Assembly: GCA_019635435.1 (NCBI GenBank)
Contig: JAHBZM010000001.1
Span: 4,030,001 to 4,094,000 of the forward strand
DNA: 64,000 nt
Direction: 5' to 3'
From: Ramlibacter sp.
GTDB taxonomy: Bacteria; Pseudomonadota; Gammaproteobacteria; Burkholderiales; Burkholderiaceae_C
Part shown: piece by piece, positions 17,168 to 25,113 of the stretch
Layout of the letters: each line of letters starts with the position of its first letter
How positions within the stretch are numbered: the stretch's first letter is position 1
The notes under the pieces: model-generated
Database searches by the model: none
Told to the model about the DNA's origin: nothing
What the model saw: only the letters and a program-made list of their open reading frames with translations
Program-made: the position numbers and the translations under genes

Positions 17168-18004
17168 ATGACCGAAAAAAAGGACGTGCCGGACGATGCC
17201 GGCGTTGTGTTTGATGATGCGGTGATGGGCATGGGGCTGAAGGCCCAGCCGATCATTCCGTGGATTGGCGGCAAGCGCCGCCTGGTGGCAGAGATCCTGC
17301 CGTGGTTCGAACCGCATACTTGCTATGTGGAGCCGTTTGCAGGTGCAGCGGCATTGCTCTTTAACAAGATACCGAGCAAGGTCGAAGTTCTCAACGATGT
17401 GAACACCGACCTGGTCAACCTCTACCGGGTGGTGCGGCACCACCTGGAGGAGTTCGTGCGCCAGTTCAAATGGGCGTTGACCAGCCGCAAGCTGTTCGAG
17501 TGGACGCAGGCCACGCCGCCCGAGACGCTGACTGACATTCAGCGGGCGGCGCGCTTCTTCTACCTGCAGAAGCTGACATTTGGGGCCAAGGTCGAGGGCC
17601 AGACCTTCGGGGTGGCCACCACGAGCAGCCAGGCCCTGAATCTGCTGCGCATCGAAGAGGATCTGAGCGCGGCTCACTTGAGGTTGTCGAGGGTGGTGGT
17701 GGAGCACATGGATTGGGCGGCCTGCATGGCGCGCTACGACCGGCCGCACACGCTCTTCTACTGCGATCCACCCTACTGGGGCACCGAGGGGTACGGCGTG
17801 GGCTTTGGCCTCGATCAGTACGCCCGCATGGCTGAGCTGCTGAGAACCATCAAGGGCAAGGCGATCGTGAGCGTGAATGACATCCCGGAGATGCGCCAGG
17901 CCTTCAAGGGGCTGACGATGCGCCGGCTGGCGATCAAGTACACGGTGGGCGGTTCGGGGCGCGGGAGAGCTGAAAAGGGCGAGCTGCTGATACGGAATTG
18001 GTAG
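17168..18004 (+). CDS. DNA adenine methyltransferase, D12 (Dam-like) class
   Basis: 278 residues. Motif X is 'PIIPWIGGKRRLVAEIL' (about 30-46), motif I 'YVEPFAGAAALLF' (about 55) binds S-adenosylmethionine, and motif IV 'FYCDPPYWG' (about 200) is the catalytic DPPY loop. The family methylates N6 of adenine, often GATC. I chose the ATG at 17168 because the frame upstream has no recognisable domain content, although it is open to 17045. It lies at the prophage end with its own hairpin terminator, like a phage accessory gene protecting DNA from host restriction or replacing host Dam. Confidence 0.9.
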   Translation: MTEKKDVPDDAGVVFDDAVMGMGLKAQPIIPWIGGKRRLVAEILPWFEPHTCYVEPFAGAAALLFNKIPSKVEVLNDVNTDLVNLYRVVRHHLEEFVRQFKWALTSRKLFEWTQATPPETLTDIQRAARFFYLQKLTFGAKVEGQTFGVATTSSQALNLLRIEEDLSAAHLRLSRVVVEHMDWAACMARYDRPHTLFYCDPPYWGTEGYGVGFGLDQYARMAELLRTIKGKAIVSVNDIPEMRQAFKGLTMRRLAIKYTVGGSGRGRAEKGELLIRNW

Positions 18005-18005
18005 T

Positions 18006-18029
18006 GCCAGACAACCGCAGTCTGGCTTT
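18006..18029 (+). terminator. Hairpin after the methyltransferase gene
   Basis: GCCAGAC (18006-18012) pairs with GTCTGGC (18020-18026) around AACCGCA and is followed by TTTCC. A short T-run after a 7-bp stem suggests a weak intrinsic terminator just behind the methyltransferase stop. Confidence 0.55.
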
Positions 18030-18095
18030 CCAATTGGTGCTTGCTGGCGTGGGGGAACAGAGCGGTACTGGGGTCATCGCAACACGGAGACCAGC

Positions 18096-18287
18096 ATGAA
18101 AAAGCAAACCCCTGACGAACTCTTCACCGCCATCGCCCGCCAGCACTTGGACATCGAGACCCTGGTCGAGCGACGTATGGACGGGCTGGACTTTCATGAG
18201 GTCGGCGTGGTGGGCTTGCGCAGAGCCCTGCAGGCGGCCTACGAAGCCGGCCAGGCGCAGGGGCAAGCCCAAGGGGGTGCGGCATGA
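18096..18287 (+). CDS. Small protein, possibly DUF6900-like
   Basis: 63 residues, ATG after GGAGACC. The sequence 'TLVERRMDGLDFHEVGVVGL' followed by 'RRALQAAYEAGQAQG' matches my memory of a small uncharacterised family (DUF6900) found in prophages and plasmids, in which 'LDFH.V.V...R.AL.AAYEAG' is conserved. It is all-helical and probably cytoplasmic. Four-base overlap with the next gene indicates one operon. Function unknown. Confidence 0.65.
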   Translation: MKKQTPDELFTAIARQHLDIETLVERRMDGLDFHEVGVVGLRRALQAAYEAGQAQGQAQGGAA

Positions 18288-18511
18288 AAACGGCCGCTCA
18301 AACCTACCAGGAGACGAATCAGCTATGCGACCAGCTGGTCGACCGGGTGAAGGCCGCCCTGGCCAATCATGCCAGCCATGCGGCCAAAGAGCCGGCGTCT
18401 TGGGAATGGGTCGGGGACGTCAGCCATGTGAGCCTTGACCTTCTGCGGGTGCTGCACTTCATGCAGGCCCTGACGCCGGACGAGCAATTGAGGTACGCCG
18501 ACGTTCTGTAA
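18284..18511 (+). CDS. Small hypothetical phage protein
   Basis: 75 residues, ATG overlapping the preceding stop (GCATGA). It is entirely helical by composition ('CDQLVDRVKAALANHASHAA', 'VSLDLLRVLHFMQALTPDEQ'). I see no known motif. Its linkage to the DUF6900-like gene is the only context clue. Confidence 0.55.
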   Translation: MKTAAQTYQETNQLCDQLVDRVKAALANHASHAAKEPASWEWVGDVSHVSLDLLRVLHFMQALTPDEQLRYADVL

Positions 18512-18529
18512 CCAACACGCAGCGACCCT

Positions 18530-18552
18530 GAGGGCCGGCTTTGCCGGCCCTC
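18530..18552 (+). terminator. Strong hairpin between the small genes and the SRAP gene
   Basis: GAGGGCCGGC and GCCGGCCCTC form a perfect 10-bp stem with a TTT loop. There is no T-run after it, so it may be an attenuator or a transcript end stabiliser instead of a full intrinsic terminator. Confidence 0.55.
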
Positions 18553-18589
18553 CATCGTGGTCGGGGTGACGCCGCCGTATCATGGTTGT

Positions 18590-19279
18590 GTGTGTTCCAA
18601 CTACCGCCCTGTCACAAGTAGCGATCGGCTGCTGACCTTCTTTGGCGTCGAGAGGGCGCCAGATCAGCTGCCTGCGGACGTCTGGCCTACGGGCCTTGCA
18701 CCATTCATTCGGCTCGGGGAGGCCGGGTCGAAAAGCAAGTTTGAGGTCCATGACGGCATGTTTGGATTACTGCCCCACTTTGCCGTCGAGGTTGCACAGG
18801 GGCGGAAGACATACAACGCTCGGTCTGAGACCGTGGCGATCAAGCCCAGCTTCCGAGAGTCCTGGAAGAAGGGATGGCGGTGCGTCATTCCTGCCGAGTA
18901 CATCTATGAGCCGAACTGGGAGAGCGGCAAGGCCGAGCGGTGGCGCATTCAACAGCCCGGTGGCGTGCCGATGGGCATCGCCGGGATCTACAGGCGGTGG
19001 CGGCATCCGGATGGCCAGGAGGCCTTCACCTTTGCGATGCTCACGGTGCCCGCCGATGGCCATCCAGTCATGAGCCGGATGCATCGGCCTGACGATGAAA
19101 AGCGAATGGTCGTGATTCTGGCGCCGGAGGAGTACGGGCGCTGGCTGGAATGCTCTGTGGCTGACGCGTCGGGGTTCTTCCGGCAGTGGAGCGGGCCTTT
19201 GGACGCGTCGCCCGATCCGCTGCCGGCCAGGGGCAAAAAGGCGCCAGCTCCTGGCTCGACCGGGCAGCTAGACCTTTAA
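18590..19279 (+). CDS. SOS response-associated peptidase family protein (YedK/HMCES-like abasic-site shield)
   Basis: 229 residues. The GTG at 18590 makes residue 2 a Cys ('MCSNYRPV'), required because Cys2 forms the crosslink with abasic sites; starts further upstream would bury it. Other landmarks are the catalytic Asn in 'KTYNARSET', 'FRESWKKGWRCVIPAEYIYE' and the His in 'MSRMHRPDDEKRMVVIL'. The family covers abasic sites in single-stranded DNA with a thiazolidine link. No clear ribosome binding site precedes the start. It is the last gene before the repeats and the tRNA and is probably prophage cargo, though a host origin cannot be excluded. Confidence 0.85.
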   Translation: MCSNYRPVTSSDRLLTFFGVERAPDQLPADVWPTGLAPFIRLGEAGSKSKFEVHDGMFGLLPHFAVEVAQGRKTYNARSETVAIKPSFRESWKKGWRCVIPAEYIYEPNWESGKAERWRIQQPGGVPMGIAGIYRRWRHPDGQEAFTFAMLTVPADGHPVMSRMHRPDDEKRMVVILAPEEYGRWLECSVADASGFFRQWSGPLDASPDPLPARGKKAPAPGSTGQLDL

Positions 19280-19283
19280 CTTT

Positions 19284-19401
19284 GGTGCCAAAGGGGCGTA
19301 AACGGTGCCAAAGGGGGTGTAAATCGGGCAGTTAAAGCGGTGCCAAAGCCGGTGTAAATGGTGCCAAAGGCGGCGTAAATTGGTGCCAAAGGCTGCGGCG
19401 C
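19284..19401. repeat. Cluster of five 20-22 bp direct repeats, consensus GGTGCCAAAGGSGGYGTAAA
   Basis: Units start at 19284, 19304, 19339, 19360 and 19382; the first four match the consensus closely and the last is degenerate after GGTGCCAAAGG. Spacings are 20, 35, 21 and 22 bases, close to two helical turns. The cluster sits between the last accessory gene and the tRNA, where integrase arm-type sites are expected. The larger 35-base step includes GGGCAGTTAAAGC. Confidence 0.7.
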
Positions 19402-19457
19402 GCTATTCCTTGTTCGCCCCATCGCCGCCCTTTGGCCGGACGGCCCGTGTGCGAGGG

Positions 19458-19534
19458 TGGTAGGGCGTGTTGGACTTGAACCAACGACCAAAGGATTATG
19501 AGTCCTCTGCTCTAACCAGCTGAGCTAACGCCCC
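19458..19534 (-). tRNA. tRNA with CAT anticodon (Ile2 or elongator Met); likely phage attachment site
   Basis: Read on the minus strand: acceptor GGGGCGT pairs with ACGCCCT, D-arm TAGCTCAGCTGGTTAGAGCA, anticodon loop CTCATAA, T-arm GTTGGTTCAAGTCCAAC, and CCA encoded at 19458-19460. The variable loop and T-arm resemble the lysidine-modified tRNA-Ile2 of E. coli, but CAT alone does not separate it from elongator tRNA-Met. The 3' end points at the prophage, which is the usual orientation for tyrosine integrase sites. Confidence 0.93.
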
Positions 19535-19558
19535 GACCGAAGCCGCGATTGTAGAGGC

Positions 19559-20563
19559 CTACTTGTTGTGGCTCAGGGCGTTGGTGACCAGCCGCGAGGT
19601 GATGTCCACGATCTGGATCATGCGGTCATAGGGCATGCGCGTCGGCCCGATGACGCCCAGCGTCCCCACGATCTGGCCGTCGACCTCGTAGGGCGCGCTG
19701 ACGATGGACAGCTCCTCGAACGGAACCACCTGGCTCTCGCCGCCGATGTAGATGCGCACGCCCTCGGCCCGGCTGGAGATGTCCAGCAGGCGCATGAGCT
19801 GTGTCTTCTGCTCGAACAGGTCAAACGCCCGGCGCAGGTGGGTCATGTCGCCTGTGAAATCGCTCACGGCCAGCAGGTTGCGCTCGCCCGAGATCACCAC
19901 ATCCTCCTGGGCCTGGCTCATGGCCTCGGAACTGGCCTGCACGGCGGCCTGCATCAGCGTGGCGATTTCGCCGCGCAGCTTCTCCACCTCGTGCTTGAGC
20001 CGCTCACGGACCTGTTCCATGGCCAGCCCTGAATAGTTGGCATTGAGGAAATTGGCCGCCTCCACCAGCTGCGGCTGGGTGTAGTCAGCCTCGGTGAAGA
20101 TCACCCGGTTCTGCACATCGCCCTCGGGCGAGACGATGATGACCAGCAGGCGGCGCTCGGACAGCCGCAGGAATTCAATGTGATGGAACACCGAGGTGCG
20201 GCGCGGCGCCATCACCACGCCCACAAACTGCGACAGGTTGGACAGCAGTTGCGCCGCGTGCGCGATGACTTTTTGCGGCTGGTCTGCGGCAAGGCTGGGC
20301 GTGGGCAACTGCTCGCGCTGGGCCGTCAGCATGGTGTCGACGAACAGGCGGTAACCCCGCGCGGTGGGAATGCGCCCGGCCGAGGTATGGGGGCTGGCGA
20401 TCAGCCCCAGCTCCTCGAGGTCGGACATCACATTGCGGATGGTGGCGGGCGACAGCTCCAGACCCGAGGCGCGGGACAAGGTGCGCGAGCCCACGGGTTG
20501 CCCGTCGGCGATGTAGCGCTCGACCAGCGCTTTGAGCAACAACTTGGCACGATCATCGAGCAT
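19559..20563 (-). CDS. hrcA: Heat-inducible transcription repressor HrcA
   Basis: 334 residues. The N-terminal winged helix shows '[18 protein letters not shown]' and '[17 protein letters not shown]', followed by '[16 protein letters not shown]', the strongest HrcA signature, and a GAF-like sensor domain. HrcA dimers bind CIRCE operators upstream of groESL and dnaK operons, with GroEL as co-factor. No CIRCE element is visible here. The gene is divergent from nadK with only 28 bases between the starts, so promoters must overlap. Confidence 0.95.
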   Translation of the reverse strand: MLDDRAKLLLKALVERYIADGQPVGSRTLSRASGLELSPATIRNVMSDLEELGLIASPHTSAGRIPTARGYRLFVDTMLTAQREQLPTPSLAADQPQKVIAHAAQLLSNLSQFVGVVMAPRRTSVFHHIEFLRLSERRLLVIIVSPEGDVQNRVIFTEADYTQPQLVEAANFLNANYSGLAMEQVRERLKHEVEKLRGEIATLMQAAVQASSEAMSQAQEDVVISGERNLLAVSDFTGDMTHLRRAFDLFEQKTQLMRLLDISSRAEGVRIYIGGESQVVPFEELSIVSAPYEVDGQIVGTLGVIGPTRMPYDRMIQIVDITSRLVTNALSHNK

Positions 20564-20591
20564 GGAAGCATTTTAATGATGTAATTTGCGC

Positions 20592-21476
20592 ATGAAATCC
20601 CGTTTCCGACACGTTGCGCTCATTGGCAAGTACCAGGGCGCCGGTGCGGGTTCCTCCCGGGCCGCGCTGGAGGACATCGCGCACTTCCTGTCGGACCGCG
20701 GCTGCGAAGTGGCGCTGGAAAAAGACACCGCGCAGTCCAGCGGCATTGGCCACTACCCGGCGCTGGACGTGGCCGCCATCGGCGCACAGTGCGATCTTGG
20801 CCTGGTGGTGGGCGGCGACGGCACCATGCTGGGCATTGGCCGGCTGCTCGCGAGTTATGGCGTGCCGCTGATCGGCATCAACCAGGGCCGCCTGGGCTTC
20901 ATCACCGACATTCCCCTGGACAACTTCCGCGCCACGCTCACGCCGATGCTGCAGGGCGAGTACGAGGAAGACCACCGCAGTCTGATGCATGCCAAGGTCT
21001 GGCGCGACGGCCACTGCGTGTTTGACGCGCTCGCCATGAACGACGTGGTGGTGAACCGTGGCGCTACCTCGGGCATGGTGGAACTGCGGGTCGAGGTGGA
21101 CGGGCATTTCGTGGCCAACCAGCGCGCCGACGGCCTGATCATTGCCACGCCCACGGGCTCCACGGCGTACGCGCTCTCGGCGGGCGGGCCCTTGCTGCAT
21201 CCATCGATCCCGGGCTGGGTGCTGGTGCCCATTGCCCCCCATACCCTGTCAAACAGGCCCATCGTCCTTGCCGATCCGGCGGAGATTGCTATCGAAATAG
21301 TAGCGGGCCGCGACGCCAGCGCCAATTTCGACATGCAGTCGCTGGCCTCGCTGCTGCACGGCGACCGGATCACCGTGCGGCGCTCACAGCACCATGTCCG
21401 TTTTCTGCACCCCAAGGGGTGGAGCTACTTCGACACCCTGCGCAAGAAGCTCCACTGGAATGAGGGTGTTGCCTGA
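20592..21476 (+). CDS. nadK: NAD kinase
   Basis: 294 residues. The 'GGDGTMLG' phosphate-binding motif is near residue 74, '[12 protein letters not shown]' follows, and '[15 protein letters not shown]' near 185 completes the active site; the C-terminal beta-sandwich is present. The enzyme makes NADP+ from NAD+ and ATP in the cytoplasm. ATG at 20592 is favoured over TTG at 20586. The bases coding residues about 233-238 hold an imperfect palindrome, GCTATCGAAATAGTAGC. Confidence 0.95.
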   Translation: MKSRFRHVALIGKYQGAGAGSSRAALEDIAHFLSDRGCEVALEKDTAQSSGIGHYPALDVAAIGAQCDLGLVVGGDGTMLGIGRLLASYGVPLIGINQGRLGFITDIPLDNFRATLTPMLQGEYEEDHRSLMHAKVWRDGHCVFDALAMNDVVVNRGATSGMVELRVEVDGHFVANQRADGLIIATPTGSTAYALSAGGPLLHPSIPGWVLVPIAPHTLSNRPIVLADPAEIAIEIVAGRDASANFDMQSLASLLHGDRITVRRSQHHVRFLHPKGWSYFDTLRKKLHWNEGVA

Positions 21477-21488
21477 CCCCCTGCCACC

Positions 21489-23153
21489 ATGAGCCTCAAA
21501 CGCATCACCCTGCGCGATTTCGTGATCGTGCGCGAACTCGAACTTGACCTGTCGGACGGCTTCAGCGTCCTCACGGGTGAAACCGGCGCCGGCAAGTCGA
21601 TCCTGATCGATGCGCTGCAGCTGGCGCTCGGTGCCCGGGCGGACGCCGGCGTGGTTCGCGAGGGCGCGGCCCGCGCCGACATCAGCGCGGAGTTCGACGC
21701 CACAACCCTGATGTCGGGCTGGCTCGAAGAGGCGGGCTTTGACGGCGCCGACAGCCTGCTGCTGCGCCGCACCGTGGACAGCCAGGGCAAAAGCCGTGGC
21801 TGGATCAATGGCAGCCCCGCCACCGCGACCCAGTTGCGCGAGGTCGGCGAACGGCTGGTGGACATTCATGGCCAGCATGCCTGGCAGAGCCTGACGCGTC
21901 CCGATGCCGTGCGCGGCCTGCTGGACGCCTACGCCGGCACCAGCACCGCCGCCCTGGGCCCCCTGTGGCAGCAATGGCGCCAGGCCCTCAAGACACTGGC
22001 CGATGCCCGGACCGCGCAGGATTCGCTGCAACGCGAGCGCGAACGCCTGGCCTGGCAGATCGGCGAGGTCGACAAGCTCGCGCCGGGTGCCGATGAGTGG
22101 GAGCAGCTCAACACCGACCACACGCGGCTGGCCCATGCGCAGGCATTGATCGACACCACGCAGGCGGCGGCCGAACTGCTGGAAGGCGACGACGGCGGCG
22201 CCCTACGCCAGCTCGCGCAGGCTCGCGATCTGCTACAAAATCAGGAGCATCTCGCGCCCGAATTCCGTGGACTCGCAGAGATTCTGGCTTCAAGCCTGGC
22301 CCAGGCCGAAGACGCCGCGCACTCGCTGCACGCCTGGCTGCGCCGCACCGACCTCGATCCCGAACGGCTGGCCGCGCTCGACGAGCGCATGTCCACCTGG
22401 GTGTCACTGGCACGCCGCTACAAGCGCACCCCGGCCGAGCTGCCCGCTCTGCTTGCCACCTGGAAGGAAGAACTGGCCCGGCTGGATGCCGCCGCCGATC
22501 TGGCCGCACTGGAAGCCGCCGCCCAGCGCGCCGGCGCCGACTACCAGACCGAGGCCCGCCGCTTGTCCAAGGCACGCGGCAAGGCAGCCCCCCTGCTCGG
22601 CCGTGCGATCACCCAGGCCATGCAGGGACTGGGCATGCAGGGCGGCCGCTTCGAGGTGGCACTGGAGCCCGCTGCCCAGCCCACGGCCAACGGCCTGGAG
22701 GACATCAGCTTTCTGGTGGCCGGCCATGCGGGCAGCACGCCGCGCCCGGTAGGCAAGGTAGCCTCGGGCGGCGAGCTGTCGCGCATTGCGCTGGCCATTG
22801 CCGTCACCACCAGCGAGCTGGGCACGGCCCAGACCCTGATCTTTGACGAGGTGGACTCGGGCGTCGGCGGCGCCGTGGCCGAGACCGTGGGCCGGCTCAT
22901 GAAGCAGCTGGGACGCGACCGCCAGGTGCTTGCGGTCACGCACCTGCCGCAGGTGGCGGCCTGCGCCGACCATCACCTGGTGGTGGCCAAGCACAGCGAA
23001 GGCAAGGCCACCGCCAGCACCGTGGCGGCGGTGCAGGGCGAACACCGCGTGGCCGAAGTGGCGCGAATGCTCGGTGGTGAACGGCTCTCGGGCACCACCC
23101 TGGCCCACGCCAAGGAAATGCTGGGAGAAGGCCCGGTGGAGCCCAAACCGTGA
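21489..23153 (+). CDS. recN: DNA repair protein RecN
   Basis: 554 residues, 12 bases after nadK. Walker A '[20 protein letters not shown]' is near residue 30, a long coiled-coil arm occupies about 160-380, and the C-terminal half has the ABC signature '[14 protein letters not shown]' and Walker B '[12 protein letters not shown]'. RecN is an SMC-like ATPase that brings broken DNA ends together. No clear LexA box is seen in the short spacer. It shares a four-base overlap with the following gene. Confidence 0.95.
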   Translation: MSLKRITLRDFVIVRELELDLSDGFSVLTGETGAGKSILIDALQLALGARADAGVVREGAARADISAEFDATTLMSGWLEEAGFDGADSLLLRRTVDSQGKSRGWINGSPATATQLREVGERLVDIHGQHAWQSLTRPDAVRGLLDAYAGTSTAALGPLWQQWRQALKTLADARTAQDSLQRERERLAWQIGEVDKLAPGADEWEQLNTDHTRLAHAQALIDTTQAAAELLEGDDGGALRQLAQARDLLQNQEHLAPEFRGLAEILASSLAQAEDAAHSLHAWLRRTDLDPERLAALDERMSTWVSLARRYKRTPAELPALLATWKEELARLDAAADLAALEAAAQRAGADYQTEARRLSKARGKAAPLLGRAITQAMQGLGMQGGRFEVALEPAAQPTANGLEDISFLVAGHAGSTPRPVGKVASGGELSRIALAIAVTTSELGTAQTLIFDEVDSGVGGAVAETVGRLMKQLGRDRQVLAVTHLPQVAACADHHLVVAKHSEGKATASTVAAVQGEHRVAEVARMLGGERLSGTTLAHAKEMLGEGPVEPKP

Positions 23154-24076
23154 GCGCCGGGGCCGCGGCCAGCGCACCGCCGGAACCTGACAGCGCCCCG
23201 CCCGTGCTGGAGGTGGTCCTGATCACCGGCATGTCGGGCTCCGGCAAGTCCGTGGCGCTGCACGCGCTGGAAGACGCCGGCTACTACTGCGTTGACAACC
23301 TGCCGCCCGAACTGCTGCTGCCCTTCGTGGCGCTGGAGCAGGAACACCGGGCCACGCGCGTGGCCATCGCCATGGACGTGCGCAGCGCGGCGTCCTTGCC
23401 GCTGGTGCCGCGGCAACTGGCGGCCCTGCGCGCCCAGGGCGTCAACCTCCGCTCGCTGTTCCTGGACGCGGGCACCTCCACGCTGGTCCACCGCTTCTCA
23501 GAAACCCGCCGCCGGCACCCGCTGTCGCGCAAGGAGGTCGCCAGCGATGCCACCGAGCACCAGCACGTTCTGGTGGACGCGATCGAACTCGAACGCGAAC
23601 TGCTGGCCGACCTGCGCGAGCAGGCCCATGTCATCGACACCAGCCTGATCCGCGCCTCGCAGTTGCAGGGCTACGTCAAATCGCTGATCTCCGCCGCCGC
23701 CAGCCAGCTGACGCTGGTGTTTGAATCCTTCGCCTTCAAGCGCGGCATCCCGGTCGACGCGGACTACGTTTTCGATGTGCGGATGCTGCCCAACCCGCAC
23801 TACGAGCCGGCACTGCGGCACCAGACAGGGCGGGACGACGCCGTCGCCGCCTTCCTGCGCCAAAGCCCCGAGGTCGACCAGATGTTCACCCACATCGAGC
23901 AGTTCCTGCGCCACTGGCTGGAACTGCTGGCGCGGGACCACCGCAGCTACGTGACCGTGGCCATTGGCTGCACCGGCGGTCAGCACCGCTCTGTTTACCT
24001 CGTGGAGCAGTTGGCATCCGCTTTTGGTAACCAGTGGGTCACGCTCAGACGGCATCGCGAGCTGGACGCGCGCTAG
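23150..24076 (+). CDS. rapZ: RapZ-like nucleotide-binding protein (RNase adapter family)
   Basis: 308 residues from a GTG overlapping the recN stop. After a disordered Ala/Pro N-terminus comes Walker A '[19 protein letters not shown]', the hallmark '[12 protein letters not shown]', and in the C-terminal domain '[20 protein letters not shown]' and '[18 protein letters not shown]'. In E. coli RapZ controls GlmZ decay and binds glucosamine-6-phosphate; in betaproteobacteria the role is less studied. The start could be a few codons later, since the first 17 residues are not conserved in the family. Confidence 0.9.
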   Translation: MSAGAAASAPPEPDSAPPVLEVVLITGMSGSGKSVALHALEDAGYYCVDNLPPELLLPFVALEQEHRATRVAIAMDVRSAASLPLVPRQLAALRAQGVNLRSLFLDAGTSTLVHRFSETRRRHPLSRKEVASDATEHQHVLVDAIELERELLADLREQAHVIDTSLIRASQLQGYVKSLISAAASQLTLVFESFAFKRGIPVDADYVFDVRMLPNPHYEPALRHQTGRDDAVAAFLRQSPEVDQMFTHIEQFLRHWLELLARDHRSYVTVAIGCTGGQHRSVYLVEQLASAFGNQWVTLRRHRELDAR

Positions 24077-25113
24077 CCGCCTGCCGTGCGCGCCAGCAGG
24101 GTGCGAATGGGGGCAGGCAAGCCCAGGGCCGGCCAGCGGTCGGCATCAAACCAGTCGCCTTCCAGCGCCACCGACGCGTCGGGACTGACCTGCAGCCGAA
24201 CGGGGTGCAGATGCAGATCCTTGTGGGTCAGCACATGGGTGAATGCGGGGTCATCCTGAAGATCGGCCCGGCATGCCGCCGGCAGCGCGGCCTCCAGTGC
24301 CCGCCGGTCGTCAAACAGCGGCAGGCAGTACAGGCCCGCCCAGACGCCCGGGGTCGGTCGCTTGCGCAGCAGGACCTGGCCCTGCTCGGTTTGCGCCTGC
24401 AGCAGCCACAGGGCCTGGGCACTGCGCTTGAGCTTGCGGGTTTTGACCGGGTAACGCTCGGGTGCTCCCTCGCGCCGGGCCACGCAATCAGCCTGGACCG
24501 GGCAGTCCCCACACAAGGGGTTGCGTGACAGGCAGAGCGTCGCGCCCAGATCCATCAGGCCCTGGGTGTAGCGCGGCATCGCCTGGGAAAGATCACGGGC
24601 CGGCAGCAGCCGGGTCGCCTCATCCCACAGGGCGCGTTCGTGACCCGCCTGAGCCACGTCGTCGGCATAACCCAGGACACGGGTCAACACGCGCTTGACA
24701 TTGCCGTCCAGGATCGCCACCCGCTCGCCAAAGCAGAAGGCCGCGATGGCCGCCGCCGTGGAACGGCCTATGCCCGGCAGGGTCTGCAGCTGCGCCGCCG
24801 TGCGTGGAAACCCGCCTCCGTGCAGCGACACCACCTCCTGGGCGCAGCGGTGCAGGTTGCGCGCCCGGCTGTAGTAGCCCAGGCCGCTCCACAGCGCCAG
24901 CACGTCGTCCAGATCCGCGGCAGCCAATGCGCGCACATCAGGAAAGCGCGCCAGAAAGCGATCAAAGTAGTCGAGCACCGTCGACACCTGGGTCTGCTGC
25001 AGCATGATTTCAGAGAGCCAGACGCGGTAGGGATCCTGGGTGCCCTGCCAGGGCAGGCCGCTGCGCCCGTGGGCCTGCTGCCAGCGGACCACGCGACTGG
25101 CAAACGCCGTCAT
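24073..25113 (-). CDS. mutY: A/G-specific adenine glycosylase MutY
   Basis: 346 residues. The N-terminal catalytic domain has '[20 protein letters not shown]' with the catalytic Glu, helix-hairpin-helix '[15 protein letters not shown]', and the iron-sulphur loop C-X6-C-X2-C-X5-C in '[17 protein letters not shown]'. The C-terminal NUDIX-like domain recognises 8-oxoguanine. It removes adenine paired with 8-oxoG. Its start overlaps the stop of the GTPase gene upstream (ATGA), so the two are coupled; mutM of the same repair pathway lies just beyond. Confidence 0.95.
   Translation of the reverse strand: MTAFASRVVRWQQAHGRSGLPWQGTQDPYRVWLSEIMLQQTQVSTVLDYFDRFLARFPDVRALAAADLDDVLALWSGLGYYSRARNLHRCAQEVVSLHGGGFPRTAAQLQTLPGIGRSTAAAIAAFCFGERVAILDGNVKRVLTRVLGYADDVAQAGHERALWDEATRLLPARDLSQAMPRYTQGLMDLGATLCLSRNPLCGDCPVQADCVARREGAPERYPVKTRKLKRSAQALWLLQAQTEQGQVLLRKRPTPGVWAGLYCLPLFDDRRALEAALPAACRADLQDDPAFTHVLTHKDLHLHPVRLQVSPDASVALEGDWFDADRWPALGLPAPIRTLLARTAGG

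Noticed and set aside
19284..19401. CRISPR array
   Set aside because: Repeats are adjacent or almost adjacent with no spacers of constant 30-40 base length, and no cas genes are near.
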